64,000 nucleotides of DNA from Bacteroidota bacterium (GTDB taxonomy: Bacteria > Bacteroidota > Bacteroidia > Chitinophagales > Chitinophagaceae): assembly GCA_023437225.1 (NCBI GenBank), contig JAEZGS010000006.1:1-64000 (forward strand). Direction: 5' to 3'. Positions 35,578 to 43,247 of this stretch are shown piece by piece; position 1 is the first letter of the stretch; each line of letters opens with the position of its first letter. The notes below the pieces were generated by a model that saw only the letters and a program-made list of their open reading frames with translations, made no database searches and was not told the DNA's origin. A program made the position numbers and the translations under genes.

Positions 35578-36228
35578 TCAGTTCTGAACTTTACTTCCAT
35601 ACGCCAGGTCGCCGGCATCGCCAAGTCCGGGGACTATATAACCTTTTGCTGTAAGTTCTTCATCTATGGCACCACACCAAATACGAACCGTAGGCTGGCT
35701 GCGTTGAACGAATTCAATGCCCACAGTACAGGCAATTGCTGCAACAACGTGGATCTCGCGTGGTTTCCCTTCTTCGCGCAAAAACTGGATGGTCTTGACC
35801 AATGATGAACCAGTTGCCAGCATAGGGTCTGAAATGATCACAATCCGGTCTTCGAGATCAGGCGATGAAACATAATCAAGACTTATCTCAAAAGAGCCAT
35901 CGCGATTGTGTTTGCGATATGCAGAGATAAATGCATTGTCTGCTTTATCAAAAACGTTCAGCAAACCCTGGTGCAACGGCAGTCCTGCGCGTAGTATCGT
36001 GGCAAGCACGGGCTGTTCTTTCAGGATCTTGCAAACGGAACTACCCATCGGTGTCTGAAATTCTTTCTCTTCGAATTGAAGGCGGCGACTGATCTCAATG
36101 CCTGCCAATTCACCGATACGTTCAAGGTTTCTTCTAAAGCGCATCCTGTCACCCTGTTGATGTACATCCCTGATCTCACTGATCCAGTCACAGAGGATCG
36201 AATAGTTTTCGCTTAAATTAGTCACCAT
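35578..36228 (-). CDS. upp: Uracil phosphoribosyltransferase
   Basis: A 216-residue enzyme that makes UMP from uracil and PRPP. The PRPP loop is VIISDPMLATGSS, the uracil-binding region is CGAIDEELTAKGYIVPGLGDAGD, and the middle has VLATILRAGLPLHQGLL and SYRKH-type residues. Length is typical. It has the best promoter in the window, 25-65 bp upstream on its strand, and is divergent from anmK. It functions in pyrimidine salvage, together in principle with nucleobase uptake. Confidence 0.95.
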   Translation of the reverse strand: MVTNLSENYSILCDWISEIRDVHQQGDRMRFRRNLERIGELAGIEISRRLQFEEKEFQTPMGSSVCKILKEQPVLATILRAGLPLHQGLLNVFDKADNAFISAYRKHNRDGSFEISLDYVSSPDLEDRIVIISDPMLATGSSLVKTIQFLREEGKPREIHVVAAIACTVGIEFVQRSQPTVRIWCGAIDEELTAKGYIVPGLGDAGDLAYGSKVQN

Positions 36229-36259
36229 GAATAGTTCGTTTTTCGAGTAATTTGCCGCA

Positions 36260-36292
36260 CAAATCTAGTTGGTAAAATCGGCAATCAAAAAA
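36260..36292 (-). promoter_or_regulatory. Promoter of upp (-33 TTG and -7 TAGATTTG)
   Basis: On the minus strand TTTTTTG (36286-36292), an 18-bp spacer and TAGATTTG (36260-36267) reproduce the Bacteroidota primary sigma consensus TTTG-N19-TAnnTTTG. The inferred transcription start is about 25 nt ahead of the upp ATG. Confidence 0.65.
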
Positions 36293-36300
36293 TTAAAACA

Positions 36301-37386
36301 ATGGTCTACAGGGTTATCGGTATCATGAGTGGCAGTTCTCTCGATGGATTGGATATTGCTTATGTTCAGTTGGAAGAAACGCGTGGTGAATGGTCATTTG
36401 AAATGCAGCACTCCGCTTGCATTTCATACGATTCTACCTGGCGGGAAAAACTTCGTGATGCACATAAATTATCAGCTCTTGAATACCAGTTACTGCATGC
36501 GGATTTCGGCCATTTTATCGGGCAGCAGGTCAAGCGATTCATTCTCGAACATGGACTTGAGTACAAGGTGCAATTGATCGCTTCACACGGGCATACGAGT
36601 TTTCATTTACCCTCCCGACAAATGACCGCACAATTGGGAGATGGGGCTGCCATTGCAGCGCAAACCGGAATCAATGTAGTGTCTGATCTCAGGTCGATGG
36701 ATGTTGCGCTTGGTGGTCATGGTGCACCCATCGTGCCGGTAGGAGAGCGATTGTTATTGAAAGATTATACCTACTTCCTGAACATCGGTGGCATTGCAAA
36801 TATTTCCTACAACAGCCCGAAAGGCTATATTGCTTTTGATGTTTGTCCTGCCAATCGTGTGATGAATATGCTGGCGCGAAGTGAAGAAAGAGACTTCGAT
36901 GAAAGTGGAAACATCGCGCGAAGTGGAACGCTTAATGAAGAACTGTTGCACTCATTGAATTCGCTTGAATATTATAGTAAGCCCTATCCAAAGTCACTCT
37001 CCAATTCTTTTGGAACGGATACTGTGTTTCCGATCGTTCAAAACTCCTGTTGTCTTGAGGATCAACTTCGCACGTACGTGGAGCATATTGCGATACAGAT
37101 CAGGCGATCACTTGAGCCCCTTGTTGGAGAGGATACCAATAAAAGATTGCTGGTAACAGGTGGTGGAGCACACAATAATTTTCTTGTAGAGCGACTCAGT
37201 GCGCAACTTGCAGAAGCCGGTATTGAAGTAACGGTTCCCTCAAAAGATTTGATCGACTATAAAGAAGCGATTATTATGGCATTGATCGGATTGTTACGCT
37301 GGCGTGAAGAACACAACGTGTTTGCATCAGTCACAGGCGCTTCGAGAAATAGTGTTGGCGGAGCAGTATACCTGGGAGAACTTTAA
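36301..37386 (+). CDS. anmK: Anhydro-N-acetylmuramic acid kinase
   Basis: A 361-residue ATP-dependent kinase that opens and phosphorylates 1,6-anhydro-MurNAc released from peptidoglycan, giving MurNAc-6-phosphate. The opening IGIMSGSSLDGLDIAYV, LGGHGAPIVPVGERLLL, NIGGIANISY, FDVCPANRVMN and VTGGGAHNNFL are the conserved ASKHA elements. Length is normal. The MurNAc-6-P etherase is not nearby; the NagB-type deaminase at 48526-49260 could act further down the same route. A heptamer array begins 5-6 bp after the stop. Confidence 0.95.
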   Translation: MVYRVIGIMSGSSLDGLDIAYVQLEETRGEWSFEMQHSACISYDSTWREKLRDAHKLSALEYQLLHADFGHFIGQQVKRFILEHGLEYKVQLIASHGHTSFHLPSRQMTAQLGDGAAIAAQTGINVVSDLRSMDVALGGHGAPIVPVGERLLLKDYTYFLNIGGIANISYNSPKGYIAFDVCPANRVMNMLARSEERDFDESGNIARSGTLNEELLHSLNSLEYYSKPYPKSLSNSFGTDTVFPIVQNSCCLEDQLRTYVEHIAIQIRRSLEPLVGEDTNKRLLVTGGGAHNNFLVERLSAQLAEAGIEVTVPSKDLIDYKEAIIMALIGLLRWREEHNVFASVTGASRNSVGGAVYLGEL

Positions 37387-37391
37387 CAACC

Positions 37392-37483
37392 GAATTCGGA
37401 ATTGGGAATTGGGAATTGGAAAATCCAAATACATGTATTATTCTCAATTCTCAATTCTCAATTCTCATTTCTCAATTCTGATT
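37392..37483. repeat. Inverted pair of heptamer arrays, family IV, between convergent anmK and the LytTR gene
   Basis: Left arm (37392-37418): about three GAATTGG units. Right arm (37442-37483): six perfect 7-bp units, TCTCAAT three times, TCTCATT, TCTCAAT, TCTGATT. The arms are mutual reverse complements apart from A/G changes, with a small TTGGA/TCCAA hairpin at the tip of the left arm. The right arm ends 4 bp from the stop codon of the response-regulator gene. The whole spacer could fold as one long hairpin and might end transcription from both sides. Confidence 0.8.
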
Positions 37484-37487
37484 CTAT

Positions 37488-38216
37488 CTATCCGAGTTTG
37501 TCTTCTATTCTCGAGAAACCGGATTTGCTAACGGTTACTCTTTCACCGGTAGTGAGCAAAGCAGAATACGTTTCTTTTCCATACGGATCGATGCGCGTGA
37601 TGTAATCTGAATTGACAAGGATCGAACGATGCGCTCGAATGAAACCTGTATCGGCAAGTGCCTTTTCATAGTACGATAAAGTCCGATTCTTCAGATACAC
37701 CTGCTCACGGGTATGGATCTTAACATAATCATCTGCAGCCTCGAAATAGGCGATGTCCTGTAACGGTATGATAACGATCTTCCCTGAATCTTTTATCACG
37801 ATCCGTTGTGCCTGTTGCATATATATTTTCGAAGCCTCATCCGGCTCTCTCTCTTCGATTAATTTACTTTGACCGATCACTTTTGCAAGTGCCTTGTCAA
37901 AACGTTCCTTACTAAATGGTTTTAGCAGGTAATCAATTGCATTTGCTTCAAAAGCTTTCATGGCGTATTCATCAAACGCTGTTGTGAAGATCACGTGTGG
38001 CGGTTCGTCCAATAGTTCAAGCATTTCAAACCCATTGATCTTCGGCATCTGTATGTCGAGAAATAGCAGGTCGGGTTTTTCCTGCTGGATCATCTTAAGG
38101 GCTTCGAAGCCATCCTGGCATTCGCCAACAACCTCAACGGTATTCTCCGTTTGAAGGTATTCGCGAATGATCATCCTGGCCAGCGGCTCATCGTCAACCA
38201 ATATCGCCCGGATCAT
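37488..38216 (-). CDS. LytTR-family response regulator
   Basis: A 242-residue DNA-binding regulator: receiver domain (about 1-120) with acidic pair DD8-9, phosphoacceptor Asp54 in LFLDIQMP, a TTAFDEYAM switch region and Lys in LLKPF, then a C-terminal LytTR domain with DIAYFEAADDYVKIHT and FIRAHRSILVN. It partners the adjacent sensor kinase, whose gene overlaps it by 23 bp. LytTR regulators usually control envelope, exopolysaccharide or peptide transport genes; the LiaF-like gene in the same operon points to envelope stress. Confidence 0.93.
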   Translation of the reverse strand: MIRAILVDDEPLARMIIREYLQTENTVEVVGECQDGFEALKMIQQEKPDLLFLDIQMPKINGFEMLELLDEPPHVIFTTAFDEYAMKAFEANAIDYLLKPFSKERFDKALAKVIGQSKLIEEREPDEASKIYMQQAQRIVIKDSGKIVIIPLQDIAYFEAADDYVKIHTREQVYLKNRTLSYYEKALADTGFIRAHRSILVNSDYITRIDPYGKETYSALLTTGERVTVSKSGFSRIEDKLG

Positions 38217-39255
38217 TTTGTGGAATTTTAATTGAGATGGTGAAGGTATTATTTTCCGCGTGTTGCTGCATCAGGTCATTGCGCGCATATATCAGGTACA
38301 ACCTTCGCTGCAAAGAGGTGAGTCCGTACCCGGTACCTTTGCGGTGTATTGCTGACGCGGGATCGAAAGGATTGCTGACAGTTAACTGTAACATGTTGTC
38401 GGCGCATCTTGCATCGACCACAATCTCCACATCGCCAGTGGTATCGTACAATCCAAACTTGATTGCATTCTCAACAAGAGGTTGAAGGAACATTGGTGGC
38501 AACTTCATAAACTCACACTGGTCTTCCACGTCTATGCGCGTTTGCAAACGATGTCCAAAGCGAACCTTTTCAATCGATAAGTATAAACCCAACTGATGTA
38601 TCTCATCAACAAGATTTACACGTTGCAATTCATCCTTACGTATGGTTCCACGCAGAAAATCCGAAAGTTGTTGCACCATTTTGCGTGCTTCTTCAGGCCT
38701 TGATACAGCAAGGGCACTGATGGAATTCAGGCTGTTGAATAAGAAATGCGGCTGAAGTTGCTGACGTAATTTGTAGAGTTCCGCTTCACGGTTTTGCTGT
38801 TCCTCCTGTTGTCTTCTTCGCTCGTTTTTCAGTTGTTCCTGGCTGCTGTACCATAATATTGATAACAATGATGCACATCCACACACAAGGAGCGCAATAT
38901 TGAATCGGAAATTCATGGAGCGGTCGAGAAACACCAGGTACCCGGGCTCGTCGGGGAACAAAAACGCAAGTCCGTATCTTACAATGGCGGACCACAACCC
39001 CGCTAATGCAATACACCAGATCAACAGGTACACGTAACGATATTGTTGCGGCCGGTAGTAACGTAGTATTGTAAGCAGCAGCAATGAAATTGCCAGCAGC
39101 CAGCCATTCGACCAAAACGTATCCACCATCGCAACATGCCACGGTATTCCGTTCTGACTAAGCATATGAAAATGCATCAGCACCCAAAGAGAAAACCCAA
39201 TGATGAGAATTACTTTGTTCCTCGTGCTATGTAATGGGGTGGCCGTCAAGTTCAT
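38194..39255 (-). CDS. LytS-type sensor histidine kinase
   Basis: A 353-residue inner-membrane kinase from the ATG at 39255; a TTG one codon upstream is less likely. Four hydrophobic segments (about 15-140) form the sensor, a short coiled region follows, and the His_kinase domain has the phosphoacceptor in QLQPHFLFNSLNSISALA. The HATPase domain contains PPMFLQPLVENAIKFG and GTGYGLTSLQRRL. The start ATG shares one base with the DUF4288 stop (TGATG). It phosphorylates the LytTR regulator encoded next. Confidence 0.92.
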   Translation of the reverse strand: MNLTATPLHSTRNKVILIIGFSLWVLMHFHMLSQNGIPWHVAMVDTFWSNGWLLAISLLLLTILRYYRPQQYRYVYLLIWCIALAGLWSAIVRYGLAFLFPDEPGYLVFLDRSMNFRFNIALLVCGCASLLSILWYSSQEQLKNERRRQQEEQQNREAELYKLRQQLQPHFLFNSLNSISALAVSRPEEARKMVQQLSDFLRGTIRKDELQRVNLVDEIHQLGLYLSIEKVRFGHRLQTRIDVEDQCEFMKLPPMFLQPLVENAIKFGLYDTTGDVEIVVDARCADNMLQLTVSNPFDPASAIHRKGTGYGLTSLQRRLYLIYARNDLMQQHAENNTFTISIKIPQNDPGDIG

Positions 39256-39614
39256 CAAAATGTTTGCAGGATGTTGTTCTCGATATTCATCCTGATGTGT
39301 GCTGCACGTTTTTTTATGATCTCTACATAAAGATCACCGTTCTCCGTTTCTGTAACTTTTGAATAAAGCTCCGCTCCATCGATCAATGCATTCACCTGGT
39401 GCAGTTCAGAAACATCTATGAACTTCCATTCGATCAGGCGCTGGTTATCATTCAGAAATGAATCCTGTTCATTGTAACCGATCTCACGTGCCTTATTATA
39501 AGCTTCGAGTTTATCTGAAGCCTGTATGAGTCGCAGTTGTTCGTCAAATTGAGGTTTATGGTAGCCATCACCGCAGATGATGCGATAAACAACTTTTGCC
39601 AGGTACCAATTCAT
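39255..39614 (-). CDS. DUF4288 protein
   Basis: A 119-residue soluble protein recognised as DUF4288 from NWYLAKVVYRIICGDG, SDKLEAYNKAREIGYNEQDSF, IEWKFIDVSEL and the C-terminal acidic ADL-like region. The function of the family is unknown. It lies 18 bp after the LiaF-like gene and overlaps the kinase gene by one base, so it belongs to a four-gene operon with a LytS/LytR pair; an accessory role in that signalling system is an inference. Confidence 0.8.
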   Translation of the reverse strand: MNWYLAKVVYRIICGDGYHKPQFDEQLRLIQASDKLEAYNKAREIGYNEQDSFLNDNQRLIEWKFIDVSELHQVNALIDGAELYSKVTETENGDLYVEIIKKRAAHIRMNIENNILQTF

Positions 39615-39632
39615 AAGTAATTAGGTTAATTG

Positions 39633-40550
39633 TTATGCGTAGCTGGTGATTTCAAGGCCACCGAAAATTGTGCTTCCTTTCAGGACGAGTGTTTTGTTCA
39701 GATCACGCACCACATGCGGATCACGCTTTTCTTCCACTCCTCCAAATATTGCTACGGCCTCAGAGCGAACATTCCAATTAGAGGGAATGATCAGTTTGCT
39801 TCCACCAAATATGGCAACTACTTCGAGTTCAACAGTGCCGTGGATGTCTGCCTGGCTAAAGTTAATCTCTGATCCGCCAAAAACCGCAACAATCTCGCCA
39901 CCATTGAATGATTTGTCCACCACCATACGTTTAGTACTTCCAAACACTGTCACAACTTCAAAAGGTGACGTGGGTTTGTACGTCTTGCTATTTGACTGTA
40001 TGCGATGTGTATCCGCTGCCTGTTCATAATTATTTGTGCTGTTCAATGTGCTGTCTGATGTTCCAACATTACTAACTGAATCGCCCATATGGAAATTATC
40101 ATTGCCGCTTGCTTGTACAGTTGAACTTCCGCCCGGTGCAGTTGCGGTCTCCGAAAAACTTTCCATGGGTGTGATGGATGGGTTGTCGCCATCTATTCCC
40201 CGATGAGGGCGTCCCGGCCTTGTTTTGAAAAGTATCAGGAGGCCAACGGCGATGACACCGGCAGGTATCAGATAATCTGTAATGGGGATATCAGCATAAA
40301 CATCATTAAGGAAAAAGACGGCGCCTACTGTCATTACAATCAGTGATCCCTTATCGCGAAAACCATTTTGTAGTCCGATGAGGAGGCCGACAGCAAATAC
40401 GATCGTATACCATTTAAACATCCAGAAAGGCAGATCCACTCCCATTTGACGAAGCAATAGCAGCGAACCTAGAAGCACGAATGCAAAGCCTAGCCAGTAA
40501 TTACCACGATGCTTACACTTATGTCGCCTGGGTGTTGTGCGCTGATCCAT
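39633..40550 (-). CDS. LiaF-like membrane protein
   Basis: A 305-residue protein from the ATG at 40550; an earlier in-frame ATG adds 15 residues. After a basic N-terminus there are four membrane segments (about 16-110, DUF5668-like), a Ser/Asn-rich linker, and a C-terminal LiaF-type domain from about 200. This domain is built from repeated strands: VVTVFGSTK, IVAVFGGSEI, VVAIFGGSKLI, AVAIFGGVEE, GSTIFGGLEI. LiaF inhibits the LiaRS system in Bacillus. Here it leads an operon with DUF4288, LytS and LytR genes, so it is probably the membrane modulator of this two-component system. Confidence 0.85.
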   Translation of the reverse strand: MDQRTTPRRHKCKHRGNYWLGFAFVLLGSLLLLRQMGVDLPFWMFKWYTIVFAVGLLIGLQNGFRDKGSLIVMTVGAVFFLNDVYADIPITDYLIPAGVIAVGLLILFKTRPGRPHRGIDGDNPSITPMESFSETATAPGGSSTVQASGNDNFHMGDSVSNVGTSDSTLNSTNNYEQAADTHRIQSNSKTYKPTSPFEVVTVFGSTKRMVVDKSFNGGEIVAVFGGSEINFSQADIHGTVELEVVAIFGGSKLIIPSNWNVRSEAVAIFGGVEEKRDPHVVRDLNKTLVLKGSTIFGGLEITSYA

Positions 40551-40564
40551 TGTAATGTTTTTTG

Positions 40565-40595
40565 TAAAACTAGCGGCGCAATGCTGCATGGGCAA
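40565..40595 (-). promoter_or_regulatory. Probable promoter of the LiaF-like/DUF4288/LytS/LytR operon
   Basis: On the minus strand a TTG (40593-40595), a 20-bp spacer and TAGTTTTA (40565-40572) resemble the Bacteroidota consensus with one mismatch in the -7 box. It lies 15 bp ahead of the first gene. Confidence 0.4.
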
Positions 40596-40654
40596 GAAGG
40601 TTTAGGCAAAGCGGGGGGAATAGTCGGTGAATACCACTTTTTTGTCGGTGAGCG

Positions 40655-40746
40655 CGGAGAGAGAGACAACCAGAGAAACGGAGAAACAGAGAAACGGAGA
40701 AAGAGACAACCGGACAACCGGAGAAACGGAGAAACAGAGAAACGGA
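40655..40746. repeat. Octamer array, family I, next to the adenine deaminase stop
   Basis: Eleven consecutive 8-bp words without indels: for example ACCAGAGA, AACGGAGA, AACAGAGA, AAGAGACA, ACCGGACA. The word consensus is AMCRGASA, the reverse complement of TSTCYGKT. It ends 3 bp before the adenine deaminase stop codon (40750-40752). It mixes the GTTTCTCC-type and GGTTGTCC-type words seen separately at 1-52 and 48406-48525, showing that these are one family. Confidence 0.85.
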
Positions 40747-40749
40747 TAA

Positions 40750-42384
40750 TTAGTCGATGAGTTCAAACCGGTCGCCATCAAACATGCCTTTATCGCTTAG
40801 TTTCAGGTGCGGAATCACCAGCAGGGCCATGAACGAAAGCGTCATGAACGGCGCCAGCAGCGTGCTTCCGCAATCCTTTGCCATTTGATCGATGGCCGTA
40901 TATTGTTTTGCAACATCATATCCGTCAGCGGTACTCATCAATCCCGCAACAGGCAATGGCAACACGAGTTGCTCGCTGCCTCGTACACAACTGACACCAC
41001 CCTTCTTTTCTATCACCAGGTTGATCGCCCGGCATAGTGATTCATCATCAACTCCCACAGCAACAATATTATGAGAATCGTGTGCTACCGACGAAGCAAT
41101 TGCCCCTTCGCGAAGCTTAAAATTCTTAATGAATCCTATTGCGGGCGGCGACACTTTATAACGGTTGACAACAACGATCTTAAGGACATCATTAGAAGGG
41201 TCGCTTACAATTTTGTCATCAACCAGTTTTGGCCTTATCATCAATTTGCCGGTGATGAGCTGCCCATCGAAGGCTTCAATTACAGATATAGGTTCCTGCC
41301 CTTTATAAAGCGATTGCAGGCTGATTGGTTCAATTATTTCTACGTTGAAGTTGTTGATCGTTGAAAGATCTTTGCTACGCTCAATGAGTGAAATTCCATT
41401 TTCCGCAACCAGCACACCTTTGATGTATGTGGCTTTTGTCTTAAAGTCTTTCAGGTCATGAACGATGATGAAATCTGCATCATCCTGTTTTCGCATTATG
41501 CCCACACGCATATCATAATGCTGCACAGGGTTAATGCACGCAGCACGCAAAATTTTATAAACATCGATGCCCCTGCTTACTGCACGAGCGCATAGCTGGT
41601 TTATATGTCCTTCAACAAGGCTATCAGGGTGCTTATCATCGCTACAGAACATCATGCTTTCGTAATGTTCGGGCATGAGATCGATCAATGCATCAAAATT
41701 TCGTGCAGCACTGCCTTCTCGAATGAGAATCTTCATGCCACATTGCAATTTATCGAGCGCCTCATCAGCAGTAAAGCATTCGTGATCGGTACTTATTCCG
41801 GCGTTGATATAGCGTCTTGCATCATCGCCTCTTAATCCTGGTGCATGACCATCGACTGGCTTATTCAATGTCCGTGCATGTGATATTTTAGCTATAACAT
41901 CCTGATCGTTGTTCAATACTCCGGGGAAATTCATCATCTCACTGAGGTAGTTGATTTCTTCACGTTGCAAAAGATGTAAAACATCTTCCGCGGTGACGGT
42001 CGCCCCGGCCGTTTCAAAAACAGTTGCAGGAACACAGGAAGGCGCACCGAAATGAAATTTGAAAGGCACAAGGTTTCCATTATCGATCATATAATCAACA
42101 CCGGCAACACCGCAAACGTTCGCAATTTCATGCGGGTCACTGATGGTAGCGACAGTACCATGCACTACTGCAATTCGTGCGAATTCAGACGGCACAAGCA
42201 TTGAACTTTCAATATGAACGTGACTGTCGATGAAACCCGGTAATATAAATTGTGTGGGAACATCAGCCGGTTCCCGCTCAATGATCGAATCAATTCGACC
42301 ATCTTTCACCGCCACCACGCCTGGGTAAGTGCGTGCTGATTCAATGTCAACGATCCATCCGCTTACTTGAAAAGAATTATTCAT
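40750..42384 (-). CDS. ade: Adenine deaminase
   Basis: A 544-residue metal-dependent amidohydrolase (COG1001) that turns adenine into hypoxanthine and ammonia. Metal motif FIDSHVHIESSMLVPSEF is at about residue 52, followed by HGTVATISDPHEIANVCG; MMFCSDDKHPDSLVEGHI supplies the later His/Asp ligands; the C-terminal domain has SVAHDSHNIVAVGVDD. Length fits the family. With the NCS2 purine permease it would feed imported adenine into purine salvage. The gene is transcribed alone, divergent from the LolA-like gene. Confidence 0.94.
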   Translation of the reverse strand: MNNSFQVSGWIVDIESARTYPGVVAVKDGRIDSIIEREPADVPTQFILPGFIDSHVHIESSMLVPSEFARIAVVHGTVATISDPHEIANVCGVAGVDYMIDNGNLVPFKFHFGAPSCVPATVFETAGATVTAEDVLHLLQREEINYLSEMMNFPGVLNNDQDVIAKISHARTLNKPVDGHAPGLRGDDARRYINAGISTDHECFTADEALDKLQCGMKILIREGSAARNFDALIDLMPEHYESMMFCSDDKHPDSLVEGHINQLCARAVSRGIDVYKILRAACINPVQHYDMRVGIMRKQDDADFIIVHDLKDFKTKATYIKGVLVAENGISLIERSKDLSTINNFNVEIIEPISLQSLYKGQEPISVIEAFDGQLITGKLMIRPKLVDDKIVSDPSNDVLKIVVVNRYKVSPPAIGFIKNFKLREGAIASSVAHDSHNIVAVGVDDESLCRAINLVIEKKGGVSCVRGSEQLVLPLPVAGLMSTADGYDVAKQYTAIDQMAKDCGSTLLAPFMTLSFMALLVIPHLKLSDKGMFDGDRFELID

Positions 42385-42474
42385 CAGGAAAATTTCTGTG
42401 CGGGCGCAATGTAAGGTACAGTCCTGTAAATTTACACGGAGGCACTTCTTTATTTAATTATTCAAACACTAGAT

Positions 42475-43215
42475 ATGAAACGGTTGTTCCTTTCTCTTAC
42501 ACTGGTACTCGGTACTTTGCTCACATTTGCACAAACTGCAAAAGAAATTATTGACAAGCATATAGAGGCGACTGGCGGACCAGATAAATGGCGCGCGCTC
42601 AACTCGCTGTATATGGAAGGCGTTGCAGTGATGCAAAATGGCAATGAGATTACCAGTCGCATTTCCAAGATCAATGGGAAGGTACTTCGTCGCGAAATTG
42701 ATTTTGGTATGGGAAAGGCGATGATGATTGTAACGCCGGAAAAGGGTTGGGTTGCCAATCCCCGCAGTGGTGGCAACTTTGAGGATATGCCTGCCGAGAT
42801 GCATAAGAACCAGTTGCTCGAGCTAGATGTTGCACCGTTACTGGATTATGAAAAGAAAGGTGCAAAAGCGGAGTTCGTTGGTAAGGACAATATTGATGGA
42901 AAGGAGGTTTTAAAAGTAAAACTTACTCCTGCGTCGGGGCCGGAACAAACACTTTATTTCGATGCTTCGTCCTATTATCTCTTACGTGTTACGTTCAAAG
43001 CCATGAGGCAGGGAAGAGGTCAAAACCAGCAGCAGCAAGGACCACAGGAGACTGAGGTTGTGGTGAATTATAGCAATCACGATAAGACACCGGAAGGCTA
43101 TGTGTTCCCATATTCTATTAGTACGGGTGGAATGGGCGGAAGTATGACATTTGAAACGCTGCAAGTGAATCCAAAGCTGGAAGAAGCAAAACTGCTGAAC
43201 AGGGACAAACAATAA
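42475..43215 (+). CDS. Periplasmic LolA-like protein
   Basis: A 246-residue exported protein with signal MKRLFLSLTLVLGTLLTFAQ. The mature region opens AKEIIDKHIEATGGPDKWRA, then ISKINGKVLRREIDFGMGK and LDVAPLLDYEKKGAKAEFVG, a half-barrel pattern like outer-membrane lipoprotein-sorting proteins. No lipobox. It lies 32 bp upstream of the large Asp-box protein gene on the same strand; function unknown. Confidence 0.75.
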   Translation: MKRLFLSLTLVLGTLLTFAQTAKEIIDKHIEATGGPDKWRALNSLYMEGVAVMQNGNEITSRISKINGKVLRREIDFGMGKAMMIVTPEKGWVANPRSGGNFEDMPAEMHKNQLLELDVAPLLDYEKKGAKAEFVGKDNIDGKEVLKVKLTPASGPEQTLYFDASSYYLLRVTFKAMRQGRGQNQQQQGPQETEVVVNYSNHDKTPEGYVFPYSISTGGMGGSMTFETLQVNPKLEEAKLLNRDKQ

Positions 43216-43247
43216 TATCTACAATTCAATTACTCAAATCAGATTAC

